A stretch of 64,000 bases of DNA from NCBI GenBank assembly GCA_900315345.1, contig OMYP01000001.1, positions 44,525 through 108,524 of the forward strand, written 5' to 3'. This document shows positions 1 through 9,203 of this stretch, in pieces; position 1 is the first letter of the stretch, and each line of letters starts with the position of its first letter. This DNA is from an uncultured Selenomonadales bacterium. GTDB taxonomy: Bacteria; Bacillota; Negativicutes; Acidaminococcales; Acidaminococcaceae. The position numbers and the translations under genes were made by a program. The notes beneath the pieces were generated by a model. It ran no database searches and was not told the origin of the DNA. It worked only from the letters and a program-made list of their open reading frames with translations.

Positions 1-1
1 A

Positions 2-916
2 TTGCCTTTCCTGTTAGACTTCGGACTACTGGAATTTATCGGTGCCTTACTGACCAAGGTCATGCGTCCTCTGTTCACCATCCCGGGCCGGGCTGCGGTA
101 GACTGCATCACCTCATGGATCGGCGACGGCACTTTGGGAGTCATGCTCACTGCCAACCAGTATGAAGATGGTTACTATTCCGAACGTGAAGCGGCCATTG
201 TGGCCACCACCTTCTCCGCCGTTTCCATCACTTTCAGCATCGTAGTACTGGCACAGGTAAAGCTGATGGATTACTTTGGCATTTACTACCTGGTGGTCTG
301 CGTCATCGGCATCGTCTGCGCTTTAATACTGCCCCGAATCCCGCCTCTGTCACTGAAAAAAGATACCTTCCTGGTTCCCGGGAAAGCCATGGGGGAAGAG
401 CTGCCGGAAGGTTATACTTCTTCCTGGGATTACGGTCTGGACCTGGCCTGCAAGCGGGTTGCCGAATATAAAGGAGCAGAACAGTTCCTGGAAAGCAGCC
501 TGAAGAACGCTGCGGGCATGTGGTTCGGGGTACTGCCGGTGGTCATGTGCATCGGCACCCTGGCTCTGGTACTGGCATTGAACATTACGGTGTTTGAAAC
601 ATTAGGCCTACCCTTCATGCCCCTGCTGAACCTGTTGGATATCCCGGAAGCCGCAGCTGCCTCCAAGACCATGGTGGTAGGGTTCACAGATATGTTCACC
701 CCCTCCATACTGGCTGCAAGCACCATTACCAGCAACATGACCCGGTTCATCGTGGCAGTGGTCTCGGTGACCCAGCTTATTTACCTGTCGGAAGTAGGCG
801 GCCTGATCTTAGGTTCCAAGATTCCGGTGAACCTGGTAGAACTGTTCATCCTGTTCCTGGAACGCACTGTAATCAGCCTGGTAATCGCTTCCGCTTTCGC
901 CCATATGATTTTTTAG
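2..916 (+). CDS. YjiH-family nucleoside-recognition (GATE) membrane protein, 5' end missing
   Basis: The reading frame is open from the window edge, so the start is not visible. About 304 codons remain. The protein is strongly hydrophobic, with roughly seven membrane segments and a soluble loop at about residues 115-175. Its pattern (TSWIGDGTLGVMLTANQY early, KNAAGMWFGVLPVVMC in the middle, GFTDMFTPSILAAS late) is that of YjiH/YjiG-type proteins with the nucleoside recognition (Gate) domain, integral inner-membrane proteins of unproven substrate. It converges with the carboxylesterase-like gene to its right and ends just before a strong terminator. The family call is from remembered sequence patterns; the substrate is unknown. 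Confidence 0.75.
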   Translation: MPFLLDFGLLEFIGALLTKVMRPLFTIPGRAAVDCITSWIGDGTLGVMLTANQYEDGYYSEREAAIVATTFSAVSITFSIVVLAQVKLMDYFGIYYLVVCVIGIVCALILPRIPPLSLKKDTFLVPGKAMGEELPEGYTSSWDYGLDLACKRVAEYKGAEQFLESSLKNAAGMWFGVLPVVMCIGTLALVLALNITVFETLGLPFMPLLNLLDIPEAAAASKTMVVGFTDMFTPSILAASTITSNMTRFIVAVVSVTQLIYLSEVGGLILGSKIPVNLVELFILFLERTVISLVIASAFAHMIF

Positions 917-975
917 TCAACAACAATAAACTTGCGGCTCTCTGCTTATGCCGCTTCTTTCCAGCCAGTTCTCAT

Positions 976-1009
976 ATCGCCGTTGCTGATTCAGCACGGC
1001 GATTTTTTT
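976..1009 (+). terminator. Rho-independent terminator of the YjiH-like gene
   Basis: ATCGCCGT and ACGGCGAT form an 8-bp GC-rich stem around a short loop, followed by seven T residues on the plus strand. It lies about 60 bp after the YjiH-like stop codon and abuts the end of the convergent gene. Confidence 0.85.
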
Positions 1010-3018
1010 CATTTCTTACGGCGAAAGTTCAATACACTCGTAACCTCTGTCAGCTTATCTTCAACCTGTCCGCATCGAATTTTTTTATCCGAAACAATGA
1101 GCGCTTTGGGAAACTTCTTCCAGTCTATGGCATCGACGCCTCTGATCTCGTTATTGAAAATCTGCATCCCTTCTCCGCACACAAATTTTTTCAAAAAGTT
1201 CCGAAGTATTTCAGATATATCCGCGTCCACCGCATTACCATACGCGCGTGCGGTTTCTTTGTTCCCAAACAATGCCGTCGCCACTTCCACCGTACCTGAT
1301 CCAAGGTTCTCGATCAGCGGTTTCTCATCCCAGTAAAAAAGATGTACTTTACTACCGCTTTCGGCCAGCCTTTTTCCGCAGAGATACATGCTCAACACAT
1401 ACCCCATTTCATACAGCTTCATTTTTAATTCCAGCTCAGACTCCGTCGCTGACAGTTCTTTAACATAGTCATTCAGCGTTTGCATATCAGGAGCATAAGA
1501 ATCATCAAAATCATGCAACAGGTCGGTAATCACTTTGGCTGTGAAATCCCAGTAAGTTACCAGTATCTCTTCAACTTTTTCCCTGCCGATAAACGACTGG
1601 AAAACCTGTCTTTCATTATTGGGAATCCCGATGATAAATTCGATACCGGAAGCAGCTCCCTTTTGAAAAGCCGTAAACACATCGGCCGGAATCAGTTTTC
1701 CATCGCAGGTGGGTACAGACAAATCCTTCCAGAGCTTCTGGGAAACTTTTTTCAATTGTTCTGTGGAAAGCTGCTGCAGCTCCTCCATGTTCTTCGCCGA
1801 CGTTTCCTGTAAAAGCTTCGCTGCCAAGAAGCGGGACGCATCCGGCGTATCATACGCACCTTTGGGACTGCCAAAAAACACAAATGCTTTCCGGAACAGG
1901 CCTTTTGCCTGCTCACAGGCGGCAAGAAGGCTGATGGACGTGGCCCCGGATTCAAACCCCATCACGGTAATCCTGTCAGGATCACCTCCAAAGGCAGCTA
2001 TGTTTTCTTTGATCCAGTGCAAAGCCGCAATCTGGTCAAGGAGGCCAAGATTTAAGGCGTCCGGATAGGCCTCCCCGCCGGGGACTTTCGAAAAATCGAT
2101 AAAGCCAAAGAGGCCCAGCCGGTAATTAAAGCTGACACCCACAACGTCCGGGAAGGCGTGGATAAAATCACTGGCATCCATTAAAGGATCGGCAGCCCCG
2201 CCGTATGTAAAATCACCGTGGTGGAACAGCACCAGGACGGGCTTTTTCCGATCCGTTTTTTTCCTGCCAGTACAAATATTCAGCGTCAGGCAATCTTCGC
2301 TTTGCCTGTGATGTTTTAAAATCGAGCCTTCGAGCTCTACCTGTATGGCAGAAGCGCCCAGGTATTTTGCCTCGAATACGGCATCCGATTCAGGCAGCGG
2401 CTCAGGCGCTTTCCATCTGTGCTCGCCCACAGGAGGCTTTGCATAGGGAATTCCCAAATAATAAATGACGTTTTTTTCTTCGACGCCAACATAGATGCCT
2501 GTTTTTGTCCTTACGGCACAATCAGTGTCATATGCGCCGCGGATTGGCCGGTTCTGCCGGTTCACTTCGTCCAGATCGGCGTCTTTCAGCACGTGGTCAA
2601 ACACAAATCCGTTGCTTCCATCTCCGTAGCTTTCGCGGATTTTCCGGATGCGGTACCAGCGTACAGCCATACTGAATGCAAACCCTAATATGGGAGCAAG
2701 AATTACATAAGCATACTGTCCGACTAACGCCTCCAGCATGGATATTTCCATCCATGACATGGCCACATACTGAGCCGCAAGAAAGCTGAAGATAAGCGCG
2801 GCAAAAACCAGATACCGGTACGCCGGGTTTTTCTGTATGGCCTTGCTGAAGACGATCTTGTTTCCTATCTCCTGCAATACATATCCGGCAGCAGAGCAGA
2901 TCAACATGCACTGCCAGAGCGGCCAGCCAAGCATCTTTGGAACCTCAAAACCTAATCCGTACCCGACCGCCGAAATGCAGGCAACCATTAAGTCATCAAT
3001 CGTAAATAATTTTTTCAT
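1009..3018 (-). CDS. Membrane-anchored type B carboxylesterase-like protein, catalytic His apparently missing
   Basis: 669 residues. About 120 N-terminal residues carry around four hydrophobic segments (roughly 10-28, 32-50, 68-88, 98-118), then a linker, then a carboxylesterase type B (PnbA-like) domain from about residue 160. Family landmarks include YLGIPYAKPPVGEHRWKAP, a CLTLN segment, and the nucleophile elbow GFESG near residue 356 (usual form GESAG). The oxyanion-hole segment reads HHGDF rather than the usual HGG form. The C-terminal segment that should carry the catalytic His (usually G-x-x-H-x-x-E-L) reads GSGTVEVATALFG and has no His. The 528-residue paralogue at 5057-6643 keeps that His. 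An added membrane domain is unusual for the family. It may be a divergent or non-catalytic esterase. The ATG follows a weak AAAGG-type ribosome site. Confidence 0.8.
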   Translation of the reverse strand: MKKLFTIDDLMVACISAVGYGLGFEVPKMLGWPLWQCMLICSAAGYVLQEIGNKIVFSKAIQKNPAYRYLVFAALIFSFLAAQYVAMSWMEISMLEALVGQYAYVILAPILGFAFSMAVRWYRIRKIRESYGDGSNGFVFDHVLKDADLDEVNRQNRPIRGAYDTDCAVRTKTGIYVGVEEKNVIYYLGIPYAKPPVGEHRWKAPEPLPESDAVFEAKYLGASAIQVELEGSILKHHRQSEDCLTLNICTGRKKTDRKKPVLVLFHHGDFTYGGAADPLMDASDFIHAFPDVVGVSFNYRLGLFGFIDFSKVPGGEAYPDALNLGLLDQIAALHWIKENIAAFGGDPDRITVMGFESGATSISLLAACEQAKGLFRKAFVFFGSPKGAYDTPDASRFLAAKLLQETSAKNMEELQQLSTEQLKKVSQKLWKDLSVPTCDGKLIPADVFTAFQKGAASGIEFIIGIPNNERQVFQSFIGREKVEEILVTYWDFTAKVITDLLHDFDDSYAPDMQTLNDYVKELSATESELELKMKLYEMGYVLSMYLCGKRLAESGSKVHLFYWDEKPLIENLGSGTVEVATALFGNKETARAYGNAVDADISEILRNFLKKFVCGEGMQIFNNEIRGVDAIDWKKFPKALIVSDKKIRCGQVEDKLTEVTSVLNFRRKK

Positions 3019-3054
3019 TATTAGCCTTTTTTTCTTTCCAGAGAATTTACAGCC

Positions 3055-4725
3055 TTACGCTTTGAACACTTCTTCACCGTCTACGATGGTAGCAATGATA
3101 TTTGCCTGGGCGACCTTCTCCAGATCGTCGTGCAGGAAATCGCAGTCAAACACCGTCATATTGGCAATCTTGCCGAATTCGATGGATCCCATGCGATGCT
3201 CCTGGTGCCACTGACGGGCTACGTTAATGGTCATGGCGCGCAGGGACTGTTCCCGGGTGATGGCTTCCTTGAGATTGTGCGGTTTATCAATTCCCCCGAG
3301 GACTTCTTCCGGATACGAGCGTTTTTCCGCTGTATAAAAGCTGTATTTGACATTCATCAGCGGAGAAACCGGATAGTCGGAATGGAACACCACGTTTGCG
3401 CCTGCATCATAGAACGATTTGATGGGATACGAATTCTCTGCCAGCTCCTTACCGACATATGAAACCTCGATTTCATAATTTCCCGGAATTTCGGCGGTCC
3501 ACAACGGCGGAACAGCCGGAATGGATCCTGTTGCTCCCATGCGCCGGATATCCTCTTCGGTCACAAAGTGCAGATGCGCCAGCACGTTGCGCTGATCCAG
3601 GTTGCCGGTAATCTTTTCCGCATCCTCGATGCAGTCCAGCATGAAATGCACCGCGCCGCCGCCTTCGGAATGGACATGGACTGCCATACCTTCCTTGTCT
3701 GCCTCTGTAATCAGCTCCACCATCTTGTCATGGTCGTTGAATCGTTCCACACCGTGATAGCCCGGCTGATCCAGGTAATCCTGATTCTGCCAGCCTGTAT
3801 GGGCCTCGGTCACACCATCCAGGAAGGCCTTGGCGCCGATAATATGGAAATATTCGCCGCTTAACTGGGCACGTTCTGCGGCAATTCGGGCAATTTCTGC
3901 CTTCGGGCTTTCAATATTGTCAAGAACATACATATAGGCGTAAGTCCGCAGTTTCAGCCGGCCTTCCTCTTCCAGCTCATGGTAGGCTTGGGGAGCATCC
4001 CGGTGGACAACTTCCACACCGGCATCTCCGACAGCGGTAAAGCCGCTGCTGAGAGCGTAATCCTGCCACGCCAGCAGATACTCTTTTATATCTTCTACTG
4101 TCGTGGGAAGTTTGGGTACGATCTCGAACACGGGATTTTCACAGATGTAACCGTCCGGTTCCCCATTGGCATCCACATGTACCATGTCATAGCCGATCTT
4201 CTTCGCATATGCCGCATCTATGCCGGCCCATTCCAGTGCCTTGGTATTAAGCAACATGGAATGTCCGCCGCCTGTATGCAGGAGCAGCGGCTTATCGGCG
4301 CAGATTTCGTCCAGATACGCCTTGCTGACGTATTCCTCATTCTCCACCCACCCGGAGGCTACATAGAAGTTGCGCTGAGGATTCTTCGCGATAAATTCCC
4401 GGATAATTTCACGGTATTTGGCATAGTCTGTCAGCCCCGCCTCCATCAGGTTTGCCTGCCCGATAAGGCGCAAGCCGGCCAAATGACCATGGCAGTGAGA
4501 CTCAAGGAAACCGGGATAGATGTAGTTGTCGCCGTAGTCCAGTACCTGCGCGCCGGGTCCGGCAAGACGTTTCGCTTCCTCCGCTTCGCCGATATAGGCA
4601 AACACACCGTTCTTGACCAATGCCGCCCTGGCAAAAGGTCTCTTTTCATCCATAGTAATAATATTGCCGAAAATAATCGTTTGTTTCATAACATCGATAG
4701 CGTTATCTGCAACGTTTTCCATCAT
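3055..4725 (-). CDS. YtcJ-type amidohydrolase (amidohydrolase 3 family)
   Basis: About 556 residues. The N-terminal part has the composite beta-sandwich typical of amidohydrolases, then PGFLESHCHGH near residue 78, whose HxH supplies metal ligands. Later His-rich segments follow (VHVHSEGGGA, LAHLHFV, VFHSDYPVSP), and the C-terminus IANMTVFD is typical of the sandwich closing. The family is metal-dependent and cytoplasmic, hydrolysing amide or similar bonds; the substrate here is unknown. I chose the start at 4725 because AGGAGGGG lies just upstream; a second ATG at 4722 is equally possible and a TTG at 4746 is unlikely. It sits between two carboxylesterase-like genes on the same strand, suggesting a catabolic group, but its own 5' gap makes a separate promoter likely. 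Confidence 0.85.
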   Translation of the reverse strand: MMENVADNAIDVMKQTIIFGNIITMDEKRPFARAALVKNGVFAYIGEAEEAKRLAGPGAQVLDYGDNYIYPGFLESHCHGHLAGLRLIGQANLMEAGLTDYAKYREIIREFIAKNPQRNFYVASGWVENEEYVSKAYLDEICADKPLLLHTGGGHSMLLNTKALEWAGIDAAYAKKIGYDMVHVDANGEPDGYICENPVFEIVPKLPTTVEDIKEYLLAWQDYALSSGFTAVGDAGVEVVHRDAPQAYHELEEEGRLKLRTYAYMYVLDNIESPKAEIARIAAERAQLSGEYFHIIGAKAFLDGVTEAHTGWQNQDYLDQPGYHGVERFNDHDKMVELITEADKEGMAVHVHSEGGGAVHFMLDCIEDAEKITGNLDQRNVLAHLHFVTEEDIRRMGATGSIPAVPPLWTAEIPGNYEIEVSYVGKELAENSYPIKSFYDAGANVVFHSDYPVSPLMNVKYSFYTAEKRSYPEEVLGGIDKPHNLKEAITREQSLRAMTINVARQWHQEHRMGSIEFGKIANMTVFDCDFLHDDLEKVAQANIIATIVDGEEVFKA

Positions 4726-5056
4726 TATCCCCTCCTTTGGTCTCAAAATACTTTTATAATTATAGCAGACGGTCCGTCACTGCCTTCATCGGCCATAAAA
4801 TACTGTCCGTCATCTTCAATTAATGAAGCAATTAGTATAACAGGGCCTCCTTAACATTGATTTACTCAATTATAGCAAAATGGATAATGAAATTCCATCG
4901 CCCATAAGCAACACCTTTTTCTGAAATAAACAGGAGTTTAAGCGGCTGGTTTATACTATAGCTTAATTTGCTGATGACATCGGTGAACCCCGCCAATTTG
5001 TTTTCAGACGGACCAGCAGTAATCAGATTATTAGTGAAAGTCCGACCCCTTCTGTC
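4726..5056. other. Intergenic gap, AT-rich, possible leftward promoter
   Basis: 331 bp between two leftward genes. On the minus strand, TATAAT-like hexamers occur at about 4757-4762 and 4871-4876, either of which could serve the amidohydrolase gene; no good -35 box accompanies them. No coding capacity or strong terminator was seen. Confidence 0.35.
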
Positions 5057-6643
5057 TTAAAAATAACATTTTGCCAGGAAATAGGACCTGTCCCAATCCA
5101 CGATCTTTCTTTCGGATTCCTTTTCCGGATGGATATCAAACTCGTCAAAGATCATTACCTTCCGGTCCGCTGTGTCGTAGATCGGCCACTCCTTCGCCTT
5201 CCCGTCCGGAGAAATGTCTGCGCTGAGCGAGGGATTGCCGGTCTTTGCGAACTGGACCCACATTTTACGCATAGTTTTTGCAAAGGTTTCATCAAATACT
5301 TTTTCCGTAGCGTCGGTCATCTCCGGATGATTGAATACAAGTGTAAGCTCTACCCCATGTTCAGGTGCAGCCGTGAAAAAATAGGTGTACGATCTGCCTC
5401 CGGCTTTAGTCTGGCTCTCCGACAATCGCATGAGCGGCGCATTAAACCAGATCTGATTGAACAACTGTCTGTTACGTTCATCGTTTCCGCCCTTCACATC
5501 CTTGCAGAAGCTTTCTGCCAACGCTTTTTCTTCCTCCGTCAGCCGGGCAAACTTCTTTGTCTTGCGGTCAGCGGCCCACAGTTCGAAGCCATCTTCTCCC
5601 ATGACCGATGCGAAATAATCAAATTCACCTTTGTTGCAGCCAAGAAGAAACTCAATGTCCTTCGCTGCGCCGTTTGCATAGGCCTCCCACGGATCCGGCG
5701 GCAGATAGTTTCCGTCTCTTTCCGGCGCGGTGCGCATTGAAAGCACAGTGGATGCGTCCACGAACTTTCGGGCATCTATCTGCTGCAGATCAGCAACGGT
5801 TTTGCAGCCGAACAGATCCATCATTTCATTGGTGCACCCGATGGCTTCTTCCGCAGATCTCGTAAGAGCGGGCGAACCGCTTTGGGCAATGACCCGCTTA
5901 AAATAAGCATGGGAGCCTTTCACCAGCGGAAGCAGCGACACGCTTCCGGCACCGGCAGATTCGCCCCAGATCGTCACGTTATCGGGATCGCCGCCGAAGC
6001 CGGCAATATTCTCATGGACCCACTTCAAAGCCATTATCTGGTCCATGAGCCCCAGATTCTGGGCATCCGGATACTCCTTGCCATCCGCCAGATGGGACAG
6101 ATGGAAAAACCCGAATACGCCGAGCCTGTATGCCACGGTAACGACAATAACATCCGGATTCTCTTTTATAAAATTGCAGCAATCAAACACCGGATAGGCC
6201 GTCCCTCCTGCTTCATAAGCGCCGCCGTGGATCCATACTATGACCGGCTTTTTTTCCGCAGGTGCTTCATCCGCCTTCCAGATGTCCAGATACAGACAGT
6301 CTTCTCCCTGACAGTAAAGGAGATCCAATCCGTCCAAGTCCTTAGTCTGAAAGGGGCTTTTCCCATTGTAGTACGCCTCGTACACGCCGTCATCAGCAGC
6401 AAAATTCACTGGCGCTTTCCAGCGAAGATCCCCCACAGGCTGCCTGCCCACAAAGGGAATGCCCTTGTACGCAATAATATTCTCCGTCTTTTTGCCGACA
6501 AAGATGCCGTTGATGCACCTGACCGCCAGCTCCTTGTCATAATGACCGTCTGTAATCCGTTTGTTCTCGCCGTACTGTATCATCGCTTTCAGCTGCTCTA
6601 ACATGATATTCCCAGCGTTCTGTTCCCTACTTATTTCGCTCAT
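5057..6643 (-). CDS. Type B carboxylesterase (PnbA-like)
   Basis: 528 residues, the usual length for bacterial type B carboxylesterases (alpha/beta hydrolase fold). Visible features are the oxyanion-hole motif WIHGGAYEAGG, the nucleophile elbow GESAGAGS near residue 226, and the C-terminal His segment APEHGVELTLVF, so the catalytic set looks complete. No signal peptide is visible, so it is probably cytoplasmic. AAAAGGAG lies about nine bases before the ATG. It is the second esterase homologue in this cluster and, unlike the membrane-linked one at 1009-3018, keeps a normal active site. Substrate unknown; simple carboxylic esters are typical for the family. Confidence 0.9.
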   Translation of the reverse strand: MSEISREQNAGNIMLEQLKAMIQYGENKRITDGHYDKELAVRCINGIFVGKKTENIIAYKGIPFVGRQPVGDLRWKAPVNFAADDGVYEAYYNGKSPFQTKDLDGLDLLYCQGEDCLYLDIWKADEAPAEKKPVIVWIHGGAYEAGGTAYPVFDCCNFIKENPDVIVVTVAYRLGVFGFFHLSHLADGKEYPDAQNLGLMDQIMALKWVHENIAGFGGDPDNVTIWGESAGAGSVSLLPLVKGSHAYFKRVIAQSGSPALTRSAEEAIGCTNEMMDLFGCKTVADLQQIDARKFVDASTVLSMRTAPERDGNYLPPDPWEAYANGAAKDIEFLLGCNKGEFDYFASVMGEDGFELWAADRKTKKFARLTEEEKALAESFCKDVKGGNDERNRQLFNQIWFNAPLMRLSESQTKAGGRSYTYFFTAAPEHGVELTLVFNHPEMTDATEKVFDETFAKTMRKMWVQFAKTGNPSLSADISPDGKAKEWPIYDTADRKVMIFDEFDIHPEKESERKIVDWDRSYFLAKCYF

Positions 6644-6711
6644 TGGTTTTTTCTCCTTTTAAAGCGCAAGTCAAATTCTCTGCCTGATTTCCTTTGGCAT
6701 AACCTACCGGC

Positions 6712-7308
6712 TTAAAGATTGTTTTGAGATAAATATTGCTTTACTTCTTCTATCAGTTTGTCGCCGTCATAATTTTTGAAAATTTTAATCATGCAACCGC
6801 TTATCATCGGATTCAGTTCAAGACCTAACTCTATAGCACGGGTATCGGTTTTGAATCCATAGCACCGTTTACCGAAGCCGTATGCGATACCGAGCTCAAC
6901 GCAAGCCCCTTCATCCGGCACCCGGCCATCTAAATTCATAAAAACAACATCTGCCTTTTTTACTTCACCGGCATCCAATGCAAAAATCATCTTAATGAGT
7001 TCTTCTTCCGACTTTCCCTGTAACTGGGCGGCTTCAATACCATCTCGTTGTGGTAAAAAGACCTGATAGCCACAATCTTCAAGCAGTTTCGTAAATTTCA
7101 GATTGAAATCCTTTTCGCCCTGATTAAACATCGGACCAGCAAGATAAACTTTCTTTCCGGTACCGGTGCTTTTGTTTATCTTTGTTTCAGCAGCATTTTT
7201 GACGGTAGTATTGCTTACATCACCATTGCTGTTTGCGCACGCAGCAAAGGAAAACATTACCCCGGCACACAGTATTATAGTTCCTGCCAGCTTTGAAATT
7301 TTTTTCAT
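6712..7308 (-). CDS. Nucleoside 2-deoxyribosyltransferase-like lipoprotein
   Basis: 198 residues. The N-terminus MKKISKLAG plus a hydrophobic stretch ending SFAAC is a lipoprotein signal with Cys at about residue 24. A polar linker of about 25 residues follows. From residue 52 the protein resembles nucleoside 2-deoxyribosyltransferases: VYLAGPMF, then ADVVFMNLDG, then VPDEGACVELGIAYGFGK, in which the Glu of CVELG matches the expected catalytic nucleophile. Known members exchange bases between 2'-deoxyribonucleosides and work in the cytoplasm, so an exported, lipid-anchored form is unusual. GGAGA lies before the ATG. An alternative is a related nucleotide-sugar-cleaving enzyme of the same fold. 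Family confident, location inferred, substrate unknown. Confidence 0.8.
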   Translation of the reverse strand: MKKISKLAGTIILCAGVMFSFAACANSNGDVSNTTVKNAAETKINKSTGTGKKVYLAGPMFNQGEKDFNLKFTKLLEDCGYQVFLPQRDGIEAAQLQGKSEEELIKMIFALDAGEVKKADVVFMNLDGRVPDEGACVELGIAYGFGKRCYGFKTDTRAIELGLELNPMISGCMIKIFKNYDGDKLIEEVKQYLSQNNL

Positions 7309-7376
7309 AATATTGAAATCTCCTTGTCTACATCTTTTGTATTTGAATTATCAGCGTCACGTCAGTACATATTGTA

Positions 7377-7619
7377 TTAATCCTGAAAATTTATTTTTTC
7401 AAACCTCCATTTTTGCTGCACATCCGGATATTTTTCATGATCCACTTCGCTCATAAACATATCCAACGGACGCACACAATCGGAATAATCGCCATAAAGG
7501 TGCTTATAAACCACATGGGGTTCGCCAGTTTCCGAATGTGAGGCTATGGTAATAATCAAATAAAGTTTTCCCTTAAAATGACGGTATACTTCATTTGGTT
7601 TTGGCAATGGTCTTGTCAT
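7377..7619 (-). CDS. DUF1653 protein, left copy
   Basis: About 80 residues beginning [19 protein letters not shown], with [17 protein letters not shown] and [16 protein letters not shown]. This is the small DUF1653 domain, whose function is unproven. I prefer the ATG at 7619 because the paralogue at 15598-15840 starts at the equivalent codon; a GTG at 7640 with a GAGGT site is the alternative. The ATG overlaps the stop of the preceding YjbR-like remnant in TAATG, so translation could be coupled. The two copies differ at few residues over their full length and form one anchor of the proposed segmental duplication. Confidence 0.8.
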   Translation of the reverse strand: MTRPLPKPNEVYRHFKGKLYLIITIASHSETGEPHVVYKHLYGDYSDCVRPLDMFMSEVDHEKYPDVQQKWRFEKINFQD

Positions 7620-7726
7620 TACATCCAATTTTTTAAACACGTCTGTACCTCATTCCCATTCTGCCGGTATATCTTTTTTATACATTTAAGGACTTCATCA
7701 CACTGTATCTTACGGCTTCCAGACAT
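7619..7726 (-). pseudogene. Remnant of the start of a YjbR/PUA-like gene
   Basis: A 35-codon frame starting MSGSRKIQCDEVLKCIKK matches the start of the intact 253-residue protein at 17897-18658 (MFESHKIQRDEIFKYVKK). Homology ends after about 18 codons. The remainder is unrelated, and its GATATACCGGCAGAAT stretch also occurs at the tail of the PaaI fragment near 11063. The frame begins inside the last codons of the 129-residue gene upstream and ends in TAATG at the DUF1653 start. It is a recombination scar that may now act as a translated leader. Confidence 0.65.
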
Positions 7727-8099
7727 ACAACCCTTCCCCCCGGGAAATGATTTTTATCAAATCCAGCAGTTTTTCATCCGGGTTAAACACTGTCATATGC
7801 GTATCATCCGGCTCAGAAAGTATCATGGAATCTCCCATCATTATAAAGATATACCGCTGGTTGATTATGTTTCTGATTTGCTCAGGCGATGGATTGACCT
7901 CTTCATCAATCGAGATATCCATATAGCAATTCAGCTTCAGGATTACATTGACATGTTTCTGCTTAATATCCGCAAGCTGTTCTGTCAGGAAAAGTTTTTC
8001 AATTTTAAAATACTGCCCTGGACAGTCTTTGGGAACCTGCATCGGCAGAATATCTATAATCCAATACGGTGTGTTCAAAAGATCATCTATCCGGCTCAT
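7710..8099 (-). CDS. Hypothetical protein, full-length copy
   Basis: 129 residues from the ATG at 8099, which follows GGGCGGTAAG; an upstream TTG at 8120 is less likely. The protein starts SRIDDLLNTPYWIIDILP and ends EGLYVWKP. It is mixed alpha/beta, with no signal peptide or membrane segment and no domain I recognise. A decayed copy of its last 25-30 codons lies at 18660-18746, in front of the intact YjbR/PUA-like gene. In both places this gene's 3' end overlaps the YjbR-like start, so the two were probably translationally coupled partners in an ancestral operon. Confidence 0.65.
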   Translation of the reverse strand: MSRIDDLLNTPYWIIDILPMQVPKDCPGQYFKIEKLFLTEQLADIKQKHVNVILKLNCYMDISIDEEVNPSPEQIRNIINQRYIFIMMGDSMILSEPDDTHMTVFNPDEKLLDLIKIISRGEGLYVWKP

Positions 8100-8128
8100 C
8101 TGACTTACCGCCCCATACAATACTTATA

Positions 8129-8740
8129 TCAATTATTCTGCTTTTTCCCGGAGTTGGTTTCCGCACCAGAATCAACATGACTACCCTGGCTGTACCATAA
8201 AGAGGCGGCTGCAATCCATAACATTGTCGCTGCCTCTATATATCCTCTGCTGGCTGCATCTTCCCCGGCGAATTCCTTGTAAAAGAACCAACCGCCACCC
8301 ACTATCATGAATACAATAATCATCCGACAAAACTTGCGCAGGAGATTATTCTGCGACGGATCACTACTGTCTTCTGTGCCGCTTAGTCCACATATAACCA
8401 TGCTCTCTATCAGGCATAACGTAGCTATGGCAATGCTCTTTTCACTGCCGTCATTACTGTAAACATAATAAATCCCGCCAATAAAAAGACTGAGGCCTGT
8501 CGTTATAAGAACCAGCTGCCGGGCAATCGCTCCTGCGGATGACTTTGGTTCCGGCAATGCCATCAGCAATTTAAAATATCCTATACAAAACATAAAAACG
8601 GATGTACCAAATATAATCCAGGTTTTCCAGGAAAATTCTTCCGGCAAATAAAAGAGAAGCATATAAGATAAAATCAAAGCCCCGCATGGCATCAGATAAT
8701 TCCAAAAGCCGGACGTCTCTGCAGTATTTTGTTTCTCCAT
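8129..8740 (-). CDS. Hypothetical multipass membrane protein
   Basis: 203 residues with about six hydrophobic segments (roughly 13-31, 38-58, 72-95, 100-117, 137-155, 163-182) and a hydrophilic, Lys/Asn-rich C-terminal tail. No family recognised. GGAGG precedes the ATG. It lies 29 bp upstream of the 129-residue hypothetical gene and may be cotranscribed with it. A TATAAT-like hexamer on the minus strand at 8828-8833 could be the -10 element of a shared promoter. Confidence 0.6.
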   Translation of the reverse strand: MEKQNTAETSGFWNYLMPCGALILSYMLLFYLPEEFSWKTWIIFGTSVFMFCIGYFKLLMALPEPKSSAGAIARQLVLITTGLSLFIGGIYYVYSNDGSEKSIAIATLCLIESMVICGLSGTEDSSDPSQNNLLRKFCRMIIVFMIVGGGWFFYKEFAGEDAASRGYIEAATMLWIAAASLWYSQGSHVDSGAETNSGKKQNN

Positions 8741-8881
8741 ATTACCTCCGCTAATCCGATATAGCCGGTTTTGCTATTAAAATCCAGAAAGAAACTATCA
8801 TTTTAAAGATTAAACACCATTTATTAAATTATAACATGGTTGCCACAGAAAAAATCTTCGGCTGTTGAAGTAAATGTGAAT

Positions 8882-9064
8882 TTATTCTCTTACCTCTGTC
8901 TTCACAATTTCTGCTTTACACGCAGCAGCCCCCTCCTGATATTTGCCTGTTGGCAAAAAATCATGTACGTAAGCTTCCGCTCCCTGCCTGGTAGCAAATG
9001 CGGTCACAACAGGCAACAACCTACCTGTTGAATCATATATTTTCACCAAATAAACAAATTCCAT
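8882..9064 (-). CDS. Small hypothetical protein (60 aa)
   Basis: The start at 9064 (MEFVYLVKIYDSTGRLL) follows a strong AGGAG-type site; the longer frame from 9091 passes through that site and is unlikely. The protein looks like a small beta-strand plus helix unit (VVTAFATRQGAEAYVHDF). No family recognised. Credibility rests on the ribosome site and normal composition. Confidence 0.5.
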   Translation of the reverse strand: MEFVYLVKIYDSTGRLLPVVTAFATRQGAEAYVHDFLPTGKYQEGAAACKAEIVKTEVRE

Positions 9065-9203
9065 TTTTCCGTCCCTTCTCCTACCGCACATGCTGGCTCG
9101 CCAGCATCAACGTTTCCACTTTCAGCGTTTCCTTAATTTTACGGCAGGCTACCTCCATAAATATTACTTATATTCATCAGCAGAACAACGTTTTCCTTGA
9201 TTA

